Assembly: GCA_021835265.1 (NCBI GenBank)
Contig: JAKBQK010000559.1
Span: 1 to 5,583, forward strand
Source of the DNA: Thermoplasmata archaeon
GTDB taxonomy: Archaea; Thermoplasmatota; Thermoplasmata; Thermoplasmatales; Thermoplasmataceae
Length of the DNA stretch: 5,583 nucleotides
Direction: 5' to 3'
A model generated the notes under the pieces. That model had not been told where the DNA came from. It saw only the letters and a list, made by a program, of their open reading frames with translations, and ran no database searches. Shown here in pieces: positions 1 to 5,583 of this stretch. Position numbers and translations under genes: made by a program. Each line of letters opens with the position of its first letter. Within the stretch, counting starts at the first letter, position 1.

Positions 1-314
1 GTATTATCCCTACGGAAATTCTAAATTCAGAATATTTGTACTTTACCCTACAAGCTAATTTAAATAAGCTCATTTCTAACCAAACTGGAGGAGCACAGCA
101 ACACATAAATAAAGGAAACATCGAAAATCTTCAAATAATAGTACCTGAAGATATTGTGATTAACAAATTCAAAGCAGTATCTGAACCTATTTTTGAAAAT
201 ATTTCAAAGCGTTGCTTTGAGAATCTTGCCTTATCAAAAATTCGTGACCTGCTTTTACCTAAATTAATGTCCGGCAAAATCAGAGTTTCGATGGAGGAGA
301 CAAGTGTTGGATAG
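1..314 (+). CDS. hsdS: Type I restriction enzyme specificity subunit HsdS, C-terminal part (5' end outside window)
   Basis: The frame is open from base 3 to the TAG at 312-314, giving about 103 visible residues with the start upstream of the window. HsdS is the DNA-recognition subunit of type I restriction-modification complexes. It carries two target-recognition domains separated by helical spacers and binds HsdM and HsdR. The visible stretch matches the end of the second target-recognition domain, with the family-typical run [20 protein letters not shown]. It is followed by the distal conserved helix, where the ending [16 protein letters not shown] is a hallmark of HsdS C-termini. No frameshift or internal stop is seen. 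The last 11 bases overlap the start of hsdR, so the two are cotranscribed and probably translationally coupled. A TTG at 36 is an internal leucine codon, not the start. Family assignment is firm; the recognised DNA sequence cannot be deduced. Confidence 0.93.
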   Translation, partial: IIPTEILNSEYLYFTLQANLNKLISNQTGGAQQHINKGNIENLQIIVPEDIVINKFKAVSEPIFENISKRCFENLALSKIRDLLLPKLMSGKIRVSMEETSVG

Positions 315-3300
315 ATTCTATGAACAGGACTTTGAGAAAACTTTCATGGATGCCCTTGCAGATCATCAGTACAATACTGATTATGCCCCAAATATCTCAG
401 AAGGCACTATTTCAGAGGAAAGAAAGAATGATCAGGTTTTCTTTTTTGGACAGCTCAAAAGCAGCCTCTACAAATTGAACCCAAATATTCCCAGTGAGGC
501 AATTGAAGATGCCCTCAGGAAAATTATAAGGAACGATTCTCAGGATCTGGTTTCCAATAACAAAAGTTTCCATAGGATGCTTTTCAATGGAGTGGATGTG
601 GAATTCAAAGACAAGGGTGGAAGAATCAGGGGAGAAAAGGTGTGGATTATAGACTTCGATAACCCGGAAAACAATGAATTCCTTGCCCTGAACCAATTCA
701 CCATTAAGAAGGATAAAAGAGACAATCTGCCAGACAGAAGGCCAGATATTGTTATATTTGTTAATGGATTGCCATTGATCGTAGTCGAACTGAAGAATCC
801 CACTGATGAAAAGGCAACAATCCTCTCTGCTTACAAGCAGATACAGACCTACAAGAATGAAATTCCCTCACTTTTCAGATTTAATGAAATCATAATCATT
901 AGCGACGGCATCATTGCAAAGGCAGGAACCATATCCTCCCTTTATGAGAGATTCATGCCCTGGAAGACGGTTAACTTTGAACCATCTGAGAAAAATATAC
1001 CGCAATACGAAACCCTCATTGAAGGGATGTTGAACAAAAAGACCTTCCTTGATCTTATCCGACACTATATTGTATACGAAGAGGAAAGGGATACTGTTAA
1101 CAATGTTACGCGTACAGTAAAGAAACTGGCAGCATACCACCAGTACAATGCTGTTGAAAAGGCAATAAATACAACAGTATTAGCAAAGGGAGGTAGTAAG
1201 AAGGCAGGCATTGTCTGGCATACACAGGGTTCCGGAAAGAGCCTCACCATGGTTTTCTATGCTTCCAAACTGGCTTTGAAGAAGGAATTAGAGAATCCAA
1301 CCATTGTTGTGATCACAGACAGGAATGACCTTGACGGGCAGCTCTTTGCAACATTCACAAGGTGTCAGGAATTGCTGAGACAAGAGCCAAGACGGGCTGA
1401 TACACGAAAAGACCTTTATTCGCTCTTAAAAGTTGCATCAGGAGGAATCGTGTTCACTACTATTCAGAAGTTCCTCCCTGAAAGCCAAGGTCATGAATTC
1501 CCTCTACTATCTGAAAGAGAGAATATAATCGTTATAGCAGACGAAGCCCACAGGACTCAGTATGGGTTTGGGCTAAAAATTCCAAAGAATGACGATGGGG
1601 CCCTGTTAAAATATGGATATGCCAAGTACATCAGAGATGCATTACCAAAAGCCTCATTCATTGGTTTCACGGGTACGCCCATAGAAAAAGCGGATCGTAG
1701 CACTTATGCTGTGTTTGGGAAATATGTTGATGTGTATGATATCCAGAAATCGGTAGAGGACAAAAATACAGTTAGAATTTACTATGAAAATCGTCTTGTT
1801 GAGATAAGGCTCAAACCGGAGGAGGTACCCAAGATTGACAGCGAATTCGATGCAGCCACAGAGGGAGAAGAGACAGAAGGAAAGGAAAAGCAGAAGACCA
1901 AGTGGAGTACCTTGGAAAAAGTTGTCGGAACAGAAGAAAGGATAAGCAAGATTGCCGAAGATTTTGTGAAGCACTGGGAAAACCGCCTGAACATCCTGGA
2001 TGGAAAGACAATGATTGTAACCATGAGTAGGAGAATTGCCGTTGAACTCCACAATGAGATCATAAAACTGAGGCCGGCATGGTATCACATGGATGATTCA
2101 AAGGGAACAATCAAAGTAGTAATGACTGGTTCTGCATCAGATGGGCCGGAATGGCAGGAACACATCAGAAACAAGGAGAGAAGGGATAGAATAGGAGACA
2201 GATTTAAAGATCCGGACGATCTCCTCAAAGTTATCATTGTCAGAGATATGTGGCTTACTGGGTTCGATGTTCCAAGCCTTCATACCATGTATGTAGACAA
2301 ACCGATGCAGGGCCATACACTAATGCAGGCCATTGCAAGAGTGAATAGGGTTTTCAGGGATAAACCGGGAGGCCTTGTGGTAGATTACATTGGAATAGGT
2401 CTTGATCTGAAGAAGGCACTGCATATCTACTCCGATGGGGACAGAGAGGATACAGGAATACCGATGGATCAGGCCATTGCTTTAATGCAGGAAAAGTTTG
2501 AAATTGTATCTGCACTGTTTCATGGATATGATTACCTGAAATTTTTCACTGCAGATTCGAAAGAGAAGCTCAGGATAATTCTGGACGCTTCTGATTTTAT
2601 TCTGTCAATAGAGAGGGGAAAGGAGAGATTTCTTGAAAATGTTCTTGCTCTTTCCAGAGCCTATGCGTTGTGTGTACCAAGTCAGGAATCAGCCATCCTC
2701 AGAGACGAGATAGGTTTCTTCCAAGCTGTCAGGGCAGCCATATTGAAGAACAGTGAAGATTCAGAAAGAGACTACAATAACACAGACTCAGCAATAAAAC
2801 AAATACTTTCAAAATCTATAGTATCAGACAGGGTAATCGATCTCTTCGAAGCTGCAGGGATTCAAAAACCTGACATATCAATTCTGTCAGATCAGTTTCT
2901 TTCTGAAGTAAAAGGGATGAAGCAGAAGAATCTCGCATTCGAAGCCTTAAAAAGATTGTTAGCTGATCAAATAAAATTAAGACTCAAGAATAGCGTTGTT
3001 CAGGGTAGGTCTTTTGCAGAGTTGTTGGACAAGACTGTAAAGAGATACATCAACAGGAGCATAGATGCTGCTCAGGCTCTGGAAGAATTAATTGAACTGG
3101 CAAAGAAAATACGTGAGGATCAGAAGAGGGGAGAGATGCTACATCTCAATGTTGATGAGATTGCTTTTTATGATGCACTGGCGGACTACAAGAATGCCAA
3201 AGAAATAATGGGTGACGAAACCTTAAAAGATATTGCAAGGGAGTTGGTTTTAGCACTGAAGAAGAATGTGAAAATTGATTGGACCATCAGGGAAAGCGTG

Positions 3301-3432
3301 CAGGCTCAAATGAGGCTTGTAGTTAAAAGGATCCTACGAAAATACCATTATCCGCCTGATGGGCAAGTGAAAGCAACTGAAACTGTGCTTGAACAGGCCA
3401 AGTTGTTTGCTCAGGAATGGGCAGGTTTATAA
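304..3432 (+). CDS. hsdR: Type I restriction enzyme endonuclease/translocase subunit HsdR (complete)
   Basis: HsdR is the motor and nuclease subunit of type I restriction enzymes; it uses ATP to pull in DNA and cuts it when translocation stalls. The 1042-residue length is normal for the family. The N-terminal PD-(D/E)xK nuclease shows D148 (RPDIV), E162-x-K164 (VELK) and a QxxxY motif (Q179 to Y183). The SF2 helicase core has Walker A QGSGKS (308-313, K312), DEAH (413-416), TGTP (456-459), a motif V region WLTGFDVP (650-657) and motif [10 protein letters not shown] (675-682). An acidic, charged linker at about 511-535 lies between the two RecA-like lobes. The helical C-terminus from about 830 to 1042 matches the HsdR C-terminal domain that docks on HsdM. 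The GTG start at 304 is favoured because GGAGG at 293-297 precedes it by six bases; TTG at 307 is an alternative. It overlaps hsdS by 11 bases. All catalytic residues are present, so the subunit should be active if hsdM is intact. Confidence 0.96.
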   Translation: MLDRFYEQDFEKTFMDALADHQYNTDYAPNISEGTISEERKNDQVFFFGQLKSSLYKLNPNIPSEAIEDALRKIIRNDSQDLVSNNKSFHRMLFNGVDVEFKDKGGRIRGEKVWIIDFDNPENNEFLALNQFTIKKDKRDNLPDRRPDIVIFVNGLPLIVVELKNPTDEKATILSAYKQIQTYKNEIPSLFRFNEIIIISDGIIAKAGTISSLYERFMPWKTVNFEPSEKNIPQYETLIEGMLNKKTFLDLIRHYIVYEEERDTVNNVTRTVKKLAAYHQYNAVEKAINTTVLAKGGSKKAGIVWHTQGSGKSLTMVFYASKLALKKELENPTIVVITDRNDLDGQLFATFTRCQELLRQEPRRADTRKDLYSLLKVASGGIVFTTIQKFLPESQGHEFPLLSERENIIVIADEAHRTQYGFGLKIPKNDDGALLKYGYAKYIRDALPKASFIGFTGTPIEKADRSTYAVFGKYVDVYDIQKSVEDKNTVRIYYENRLVEIRLKPEEVPKIDSEFDAATEGEETEGKEKQKTKWSTLEKVVGTEERISKIAEDFVKHWENRLNILDGKTMIVTMSRRIAVELHNEIIKLRPAWYHMDDSKGTIKVVMTGSASDGPEWQEHIRNKERRDRIGDRFKDPDDLLKVIIVRDMWLTGFDVPSLHTMYVDKPMQGHTLMQAIARVNRVFRDKPGGLVVDYIGIGLDLKKALHIYSDGDREDTGIPMDQAIALMQEKFEIVSALFHGYDYLKFFTADSKEKLRIILDASDFILSIERGKERFLENVLALSRAYALCVPSQESAILRDEIGFFQAVRAAILKNSEDSERDYNNTDSAIKQILSKSIVSDRVIDLFEAAGIQKPDISILSDQFLSEVKGMKQKNLAFEALKRLLADQIKLRLKNSVVQGRSFAELLDKTVKRYINRSIDAAQALEELIELAKKIREDQKRGEMLHLNVDEIAFYDALADYKNAKEIMGDETLKDIARELVLALKKNVKIDWTIRESVQAQMRLVVKRILRKYHYPPDGQVKATETVLEQAKLFAQEWAGL

Positions 3433-3722
3433 AATTAGTGACTGTACTGCGAAGAAGGTGTCACAGTGCTTATTGTTTGGAGCGTTTTAAGTTGTGCTGT
3501 ACCTTAAGATCAAGGGTTTTTAACTGATCTTCTTTTAATAATTCAGTATCAAAGATCATCTCCAGATTGAATTACAATTTCAAGACTCTATTCTTTTATA
3601 GGCTTCCTTTACTTATTGGGGGGATAATGAGTAAGACCTCTAATCTGGTTTATATACCATTAAATACAAGACATGATAAAATTACCAACTTGACACATAC
3701 ACAGTAAGATGTTTTATATTTT
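3433..3722. other. Intergenic region between convergent hsdR and PIN gene
   Basis: This 290-base spacer separates the 3' ends of two convergent genes. It holds the inverted-repeat cluster annotated at 3506-3558 and several T-rich stretches typical of archaeal termination zones. It also contains a 26-codon ATG frame at 3627-3707, preceded by a run of six G at 3618-3623 but too short and featureless to call a gene. No tRNA, transposon end or longer coding frame was seen. Confidence 0.6.
3506..3558. terminator. Putative bidirectional terminator with alternative hairpins
   Basis: The sequence shows AAGATCA (3506-3512), TGATCTT (3525-3531) and AAGATCA again (3552-3558). The central arm can pair perfectly over 7 bp with either flanking arm, with loops of 12 and 20 bases. 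The first stem is followed at once by CTTTTAATAA, which is T-rich on the + strand. It lies about 75 bases past the hsdR stop and about 165 bases beyond the stop of the convergent PIN gene, so it could end transcripts from either side. Archaeal termination relies mainly on T tracts, so the stem may be secondary or may act in the RNA. Confidence 0.4.
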
Positions 3723-4349
3723 TCATACAGGTTTTCTGTCATCTTTTCCCCCTTTCGCCATAGGCAATATGGGTAAAATATTTCCTGCTTTCAATTTTTT
3801 TTCCAAGTCTTGTGGACTAGCAGCTATTATATTTAATTTCATTTTCTGAGACTTCTCTTTCATAGTCTTGAGAAGATCACCGTCCCTTGTTATGAAAACA
3901 TTGCTTCCGCTTTTGATCGCAGCATCAATTTGTATAGCATCACCTATAGAGATGTTAGATTCAATCATAATTTGAAGAATATCATCCCAGTCCTCATCAT
4001 AAGGAACAGATAGATAAATTATATCTGTCTCTATGAAATCTTTCCAGAATTTTTTTACAACTTCATCGTAAACCGATCTCAGTTCTTCCTTTGTCAATTT
4101 TCTCGGATATCTTGTTCTTATAATATCTTCAAGGGTTTCCCCAGATTGAGCCCTTCTCCATATCCATTTACTTTCTAGTTCCTTGTCAATTACTTCAAGT
4201 ATCGTATAAAAAGCAGTCCAAGTTCGTAATTTTCTACGCTTGAGGGTTTCCAACAGGAGAACTGAATCCTTCTTTCTATTTCTAATGTAGTCAAGAATAA
4301 TATTGGTGTCAAGATATGGTTTTGGTTTTTTTCGTCTAGTTGTAGTCAT
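3723..4349 (-). CDS. PIN-domain protein, VapC-like putative ribonuclease with enlarged middle region
   Basis: PIN domains are Mg2+/Mn2+-dependent ribonuclease folds, best known as VapC toxins that cut tRNA or rRNA but also found in archaeal RNA processing. The acidic active-site residues are visible: D14 in YLDTN, E52 in TILEVID, D137 in SIGDAIQIDAA, and D156 in FITRDGDLL. At 208 residues it is longer than the usual 120-150 of VapC. The extra length is mainly a helical, charged segment between E52 and D137 (about 58-110) plus a lysine-rich tail after about residue 185. The N-terminus is also basic (TTTRRKKPK). The ATG at 4349 directly follows the TAA of an in-frame 27-codon micro-ORF, and no strong Shine-Dalgarno is seen, which suggests coupled or reinitiated translation. 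No classical VapB antitoxin gene of 70-90 codons lies next to it. The PIN fold is firm; whether it is a toxin, an antiviral nuclease or an RNA-processing enzyme is open. Confidence 0.88.
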   Translation of the reverse strand: MTTTRRKKPKPYLDTNIILDYIRNRKKDSVLLLETLKRRKLRTWTAFYTILEVIDKELESKWIWRRAQSGETLEDIIRTRYPRKLTKEELRSVYDEVVKKFWKDFIETDIIYLSVPYDEDWDDILQIMIESNISIGDAIQIDAAIKSGSNVFITRDGDLLKTMKEKSQKMKLNIIAASPQDLEKKLKAGNILPILPMAKGGKDDRKPV

Positions 4350-4433
4350 TTATGGTCGCCTAGGTCTGCGGGGTTTTCTCCTCTTTGGTTTTTTCTTTGG
4401 TGCAATAGCATATGTTGGATAGAATTCATTCAT
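4350..4433 (-). CDS. Candidate micro-ORF encoding a 27-residue basic, proline-rich peptide
   Basis: Reading the - strand, ATG at 4433-4431 opens 27 codons ending in TAA at 4352-4350, immediately before the ATG of the PIN gene and in the same frame. The peptide starts MNEFYPTYAIAP and then becomes a K/R/P tract containing KKKPKRRKPRRP. Eleven of 27 residues are Lys or Arg and six are Pro. No clear Shine-Dalgarno precedes it, so it would need a leaderless or weakly led transcript. It could be a leader peptide controlling the PIN gene, a minimal nucleic-acid-binding or antitoxin-like partner, or the broken N-terminus of a longer PIN protein cut by a stop. The sequence shows only the open frame, its composition and the exact stop/start junction; function is not known. 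Confidence 0.35.
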   Translation of the reverse strand: MNEFYPTYAIAPKKKPKRRKPRRPRRP

Positions 4434-4479
4434 CGTATTATGTATATCTTTCGTGTTAATAATTATGTTATGTATGGTT

Positions 4480-4505
4480 GTGTTTGGTTAAATATGACTA
4501 AACAC
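4480..4505. promoter_or_regulatory. Imperfect palindrome / hairpin in divergent promoter region
   Basis: Arm GTGTTTGGTTA (4480-4490) faces arm TGACTAAACAC (4495-4505) across the 4-base loop AATA. Nine of 11 positions are symmetric in DNA, and all 11 pair in a + strand RNA if two G-U pairs are allowed. It sits about where the - strand transcript would start if the TATA-like box at 4518-4527 is used, so an operator for a repressor is the simplest reading. An RNA hairpin in a + strand transcript is the alternative. Confidence 0.4.
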
Positions 4506-4509
4506 TGTG

Positions 4510-4546
4510 ATAGTTGTAAATATAAATCATTTTGAAATGCAACTAT
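4510..4546. promoter_or_regulatory. Inverted repeat flanking a TATA-like box
   Basis: ATAGTTG (4510-4516) and its exact reverse complement CAACTAT (4540-4546) enclose the AT-rich segment AAATATAAAT (4518-4527), which reads as a TATA box on either strand. On the - strand it would start RNA near 4496, giving a leader of about 60 bases to the micro-ORF; on the + strand near 4548. Repeats bracketing a TATA box suit a transcription regulator. Overlapping the right arm, TGCAAC occurs at 4538-4543 and 4548-4553, exactly 10 bp apart. Confidence 0.35.
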
Positions 4547-4566
4547 GTGCAACGAATTTTCTCGAG

Positions 4567-4602
4567 TAAAAGCTTTTAAATGTATAGACATACATGCATG
4601 TA
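4567..4602 (+). promoter_or_regulatory. Archaeal-type promoter of the unknown three-gene operon, with palindromic elements
   Basis: TTTTAAAT at 4574-4581 has the form of an archaeal TATA box, preceded by the purine-rich GTAAAAG (4566-4572), which suits a TFB recognition element. At the usual distance of about 26 bases from the box centre, RNA would start near 4600-4605. The region is unusually symmetric: TAAAAGCTTTTA (4567-4578) and TACATGCATGTA (4591-4602) are both perfect 12-bp palindromes with centres 24 bp apart, and TGTAT/ATACA arms lie at 4581-4585 and 4590-4594. The second palindrome overlaps the predicted start site and could be an operator. Confidence 0.45.
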
Positions 4603-4611
4603 GGGATTGAG

Positions 4612-4896
4612 ATGAAAGAGATAATAATTCAGGTCCTCAATGTACAGAGAGTAACTGACATTGCAACTGGAGATATCGTAGTTCAAATTACAATGGGTAC
4701 TCCTATCCCAATGAATAGTGAAATTCAAGCAAGACTACCCACTGAAAGAGACGAATCTTTACCATCGGAATCATTCACCAACCTGATCCAAATGATGCTT
4801 CCGTTTGAAGAAGCAGGTAAATACATTGTTGGAAGTAAATGGATACTAACTACTAATGCAGACGGAAATATCTCAATTACACTGGGGATTAAATGA
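4612..4896 (+). CDS. Uncharacterised small beta-rich protein, first gene of a three-gene operon
   Basis: I do not recognise this 94-residue protein. It opens MKEIIIQVLNVQRVTD and alternates hydrophobic strand-like segments (IIIQVL, DIVVQITMG, KWILTT, ISITLGIK) with a short helical stretch around ESFTNLIQMMLPF. This suggests a small beta-rich or alpha/beta fold. It has no signal peptide, membrane segment, cysteine pair or obvious catalytic motif. The ATG at 4612 is preferred because GGGAT (4603-4607) precedes it by four bases and because the promoter places the RNA start near 4600-4605. An in-frame ATG at 4594 would add six residues but lies only 13 bases past the TATA-like box. Its stop codon overlaps the start of the next gene by one base, so the two are probably cotranslated and may act together. 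The coding frame is well supported by its length, promoter and coupling; function is unknown. Confidence 0.7.
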   Translation: MKEIIIQVLNVQRVTDIATGDIVVQITMGTPIPMNSEIQARLPTERDESLPSESFTNLIQMMLPFEEAGKYIVGSKWILTTNADGNISITLGIK

Positions 4897-5378
4897 TGAT
4901 AGGATCAATTGAAAAACAGTTTAAACCTGCTTCGAGAAAAAGATCTTTTGCTTTACGTGGACGTAACCCACAAGTTGGAGAAATTGGAATGTCTTATCGA
5001 TTGAAACCTACTTCTTATATGCATAGAATAGAGAATTATCAGGAACCACTTACTTTAACTATAAATAAATCAATACTTGAAGTTCCCGTAAAGAATAATG
5101 TTAAAACCTATACAGTAAAAATATCCGATCTCTTTAAGGAAGATTTCATTAACAAATTAGATGAAGGAGCCAAGGCAATTGACCTTATGTCTAAATCCGA
5201 GAAGCGCTTGTATACCGATGTCAATTCAAGGATAATGATCGAATCATTTGTAAATATTATGTATGAAGCACAGACAAAAGGGTTTGAGAATAAGATTACT
5301 CCTGAGTTCAAGACAAGGTATAAAGAATGGCTTACCTTAGTTACAATAAGGATGTTCAACGAGATTCCAGATGAGTGA
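4896..5378 (+). CDS. Uncharacterised 160-residue protein, second gene of the operon
   Basis: I do not recognise this protein. The N-terminus is strongly basic (KQFKPASRKRSFALRGR), which may mean contact with nucleic acid or a disordered tail. The middle (about 45-80) looks strand-rich (PLTLTINKSILEVPV, KTYTVKISDLF). The second half is mostly helical and charged, with FINKLDEGAKAIDLMSKSEK and a helix around MIESFVNIMYEAQTKGF. It has no transmembrane segment, no Walker motif and no nuclease signature. Of two adjacent ATGs, 4896 is preferred because GGGGAT at 4884-4889 lies six bases before it; ATG at 4893 would add one methionine. The start shares one base with the preceding stop, and the end overlaps the next start by four bases. 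This packing implies one mRNA and possibly a complex of the products. Confidence 0.75.
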   Translation: MIGSIEKQFKPASRKRSFALRGRNPQVGEIGMSYRLKPTSYMHRIENYQEPLTLTINKSILEVPVKNNVKTYTVKISDLFKEDFINKLDEGAKAIDLMSKSEKRLYTDVNSRIMIESFVNIMYEAQTKGFENKITPEFKTRYKEWLTLVTIRMFNEIPDE

Positions 5379-5583
5379 TTTTAACGAGATTGCCTTCTTT
5401 ATTTTCTCTGTTATTTAGTAAGAAAATACCAAAAATGTATTTCAATATTTTAGCTAAATTAAACTTGGCGGTAAAAATCAATCAACAACAAAGATGGTTA
5501 TTTAAAAACGCTTCAAAAGAAAAATTTGAAAAAATATGTGACATAATGGTCCAGGAGGCCGTAAAAAATGGAAAAATTGACAA
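5375..5583 (+). CDS. Uncharacterised third gene of the operon, 3' end outside window
   Basis: A frame opens with GTG at 5375, overlapping the previous gene's stop by four bases (GTGA), and stays open for 69 codons to the window edge. The visible protein begins with a hydrophobic, leucine-rich segment (VILTRLPSLFSLLFSKK), read as M at the start codon. It continues with a charged, probably helical region containing LAKLNLAVKINQQQRWLF and EKICDIMVQEAVKNGKI. The first 15 residues are hydrophobic but short, so they could be an amphipathic helix rather than a signal sequence. No Shine-Dalgarno is clear; translation probably depends on coupling. An internal ATG at 5435 is an alternative start, and an ATG at 5371 in another frame closes after 15 codons. 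I do not recognise a family. The overlap and the open frame support a real gene, but only part of it can be seen. Confidence 0.6.
   Translation, partial: MILTRLPSLFSLLFSKKIPKMYFNILAKLNLAVKINQQQRWLFKNASKEKFEKICDIMVQEAVKNGKID

Noticed and set aside
511..535. Not used as a coordinate range of bases: acidic, charged stretch at HsdR residues 511-535 considered as an odd insertion
   Set aside because: A charged linker between the two helicase lobes is usual in HsdR proteins, so it is not noteworthy.
412..1250. Several 60-95 codon open frames on the - strand inside the 5' third of hsdR
   Set aside because: They overlap the conserved nuclease and Walker A coding region, have no promoter or ribosome-binding signal, and encode nothing recognisable.
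1654..2088. 144-codon open frame on the - strand inside hsdR
   Set aside because: It lies wholly antisense to helicase motifs of hsdR. Its translation is rich in Phe, Cys and Ser with no domain-like pattern, as expected from a shadow of a strongly coding strand.
3690..3718. Bacterial-like promoter TTGACA, 17-base gap, TTTATA on the + strand, pointing antisense into the PIN gene
   Set aside because: The -10 hexamer matches the consensus poorly, the rest of the window looks archaeal, and the region is AT-rich enough for chance matches.
5108..5359. 83-codon open frame on the - strand opposite the second operon gene
   Set aside because: It is fully contained in the + strand gene, which has a ribosome-binding site and coupled neighbours; the antisense product is a low-complexity Ser/Ile/Leu sequence.
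5371..5418. ATG frame of 15 codons at the end of the second operon gene
   Set aside because: It closes at a TAG after 15 codons, whereas the GTG frame at 5375 stays open to the window edge, so the latter is the better gene.

Overview
The window looks archaeal, most likely a methanogen-type or related euryarchaeote, though this is inference. The clues are heavy AGA/AGG arginine and ATA isoleucine codon use, moderately AT-rich DNA, TATA-like boxes placed as archaeal promoters place them, and GTG or tightly overlapping starts. No rRNA, tRNA, transposase, integrase or CRISPR repeat is visible, and the taxon cannot be fixed from this sequence alone.

Left part (1-3432, + strand): the end of a type I restriction-modification locus. 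It begins inside hsdS (specificity subunit, 5' end outside the window). An 11-base overlap leads into a complete 1042-residue hsdR (restriction/translocase subunit) with its nuclease and helicase motifs intact. The modification gene hsdM is not visible and presumably lies upstream of hsdS. HsdS would supply DNA target recognition and HsdR ATP-driven translocation and cleavage.

Middle (3433-4611): a 290-base spacer with a terminator-like set of inverted repeats separates hsdR from a convergent gene on the - strand. That gene encodes a 208-residue PIN-domain protein, a VapC-like putative ribonuclease with a larger than usual middle region. A 27-codon, strongly basic micro-ORF lies directly upstream in the same frame; its stop codon touches the PIN start codon. 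Beyond it, a divergent intergenic region of roughly 180 bases holds an unusual density of palindromes, inverted repeats, a 10-bp-phased direct repeat and two TATA-like boxes.

Right part (4612-5583, + strand): a compact run of three genes that I do not recognise, joined by 1-base and 4-base start/stop overlaps. They encode a small beta-rich protein (94 aa), a 160-aa protein with a basic N-terminus and helical C-terminus, and a third protein that starts at 5375 and runs off the window. Tight coupling and a shared, apparently regulated promoter opposite a PIN nuclease, next to a restriction locus, make this cassette the best candidate for an undescribed accessory or defence-related system. Its function cannot be read from the sequence.
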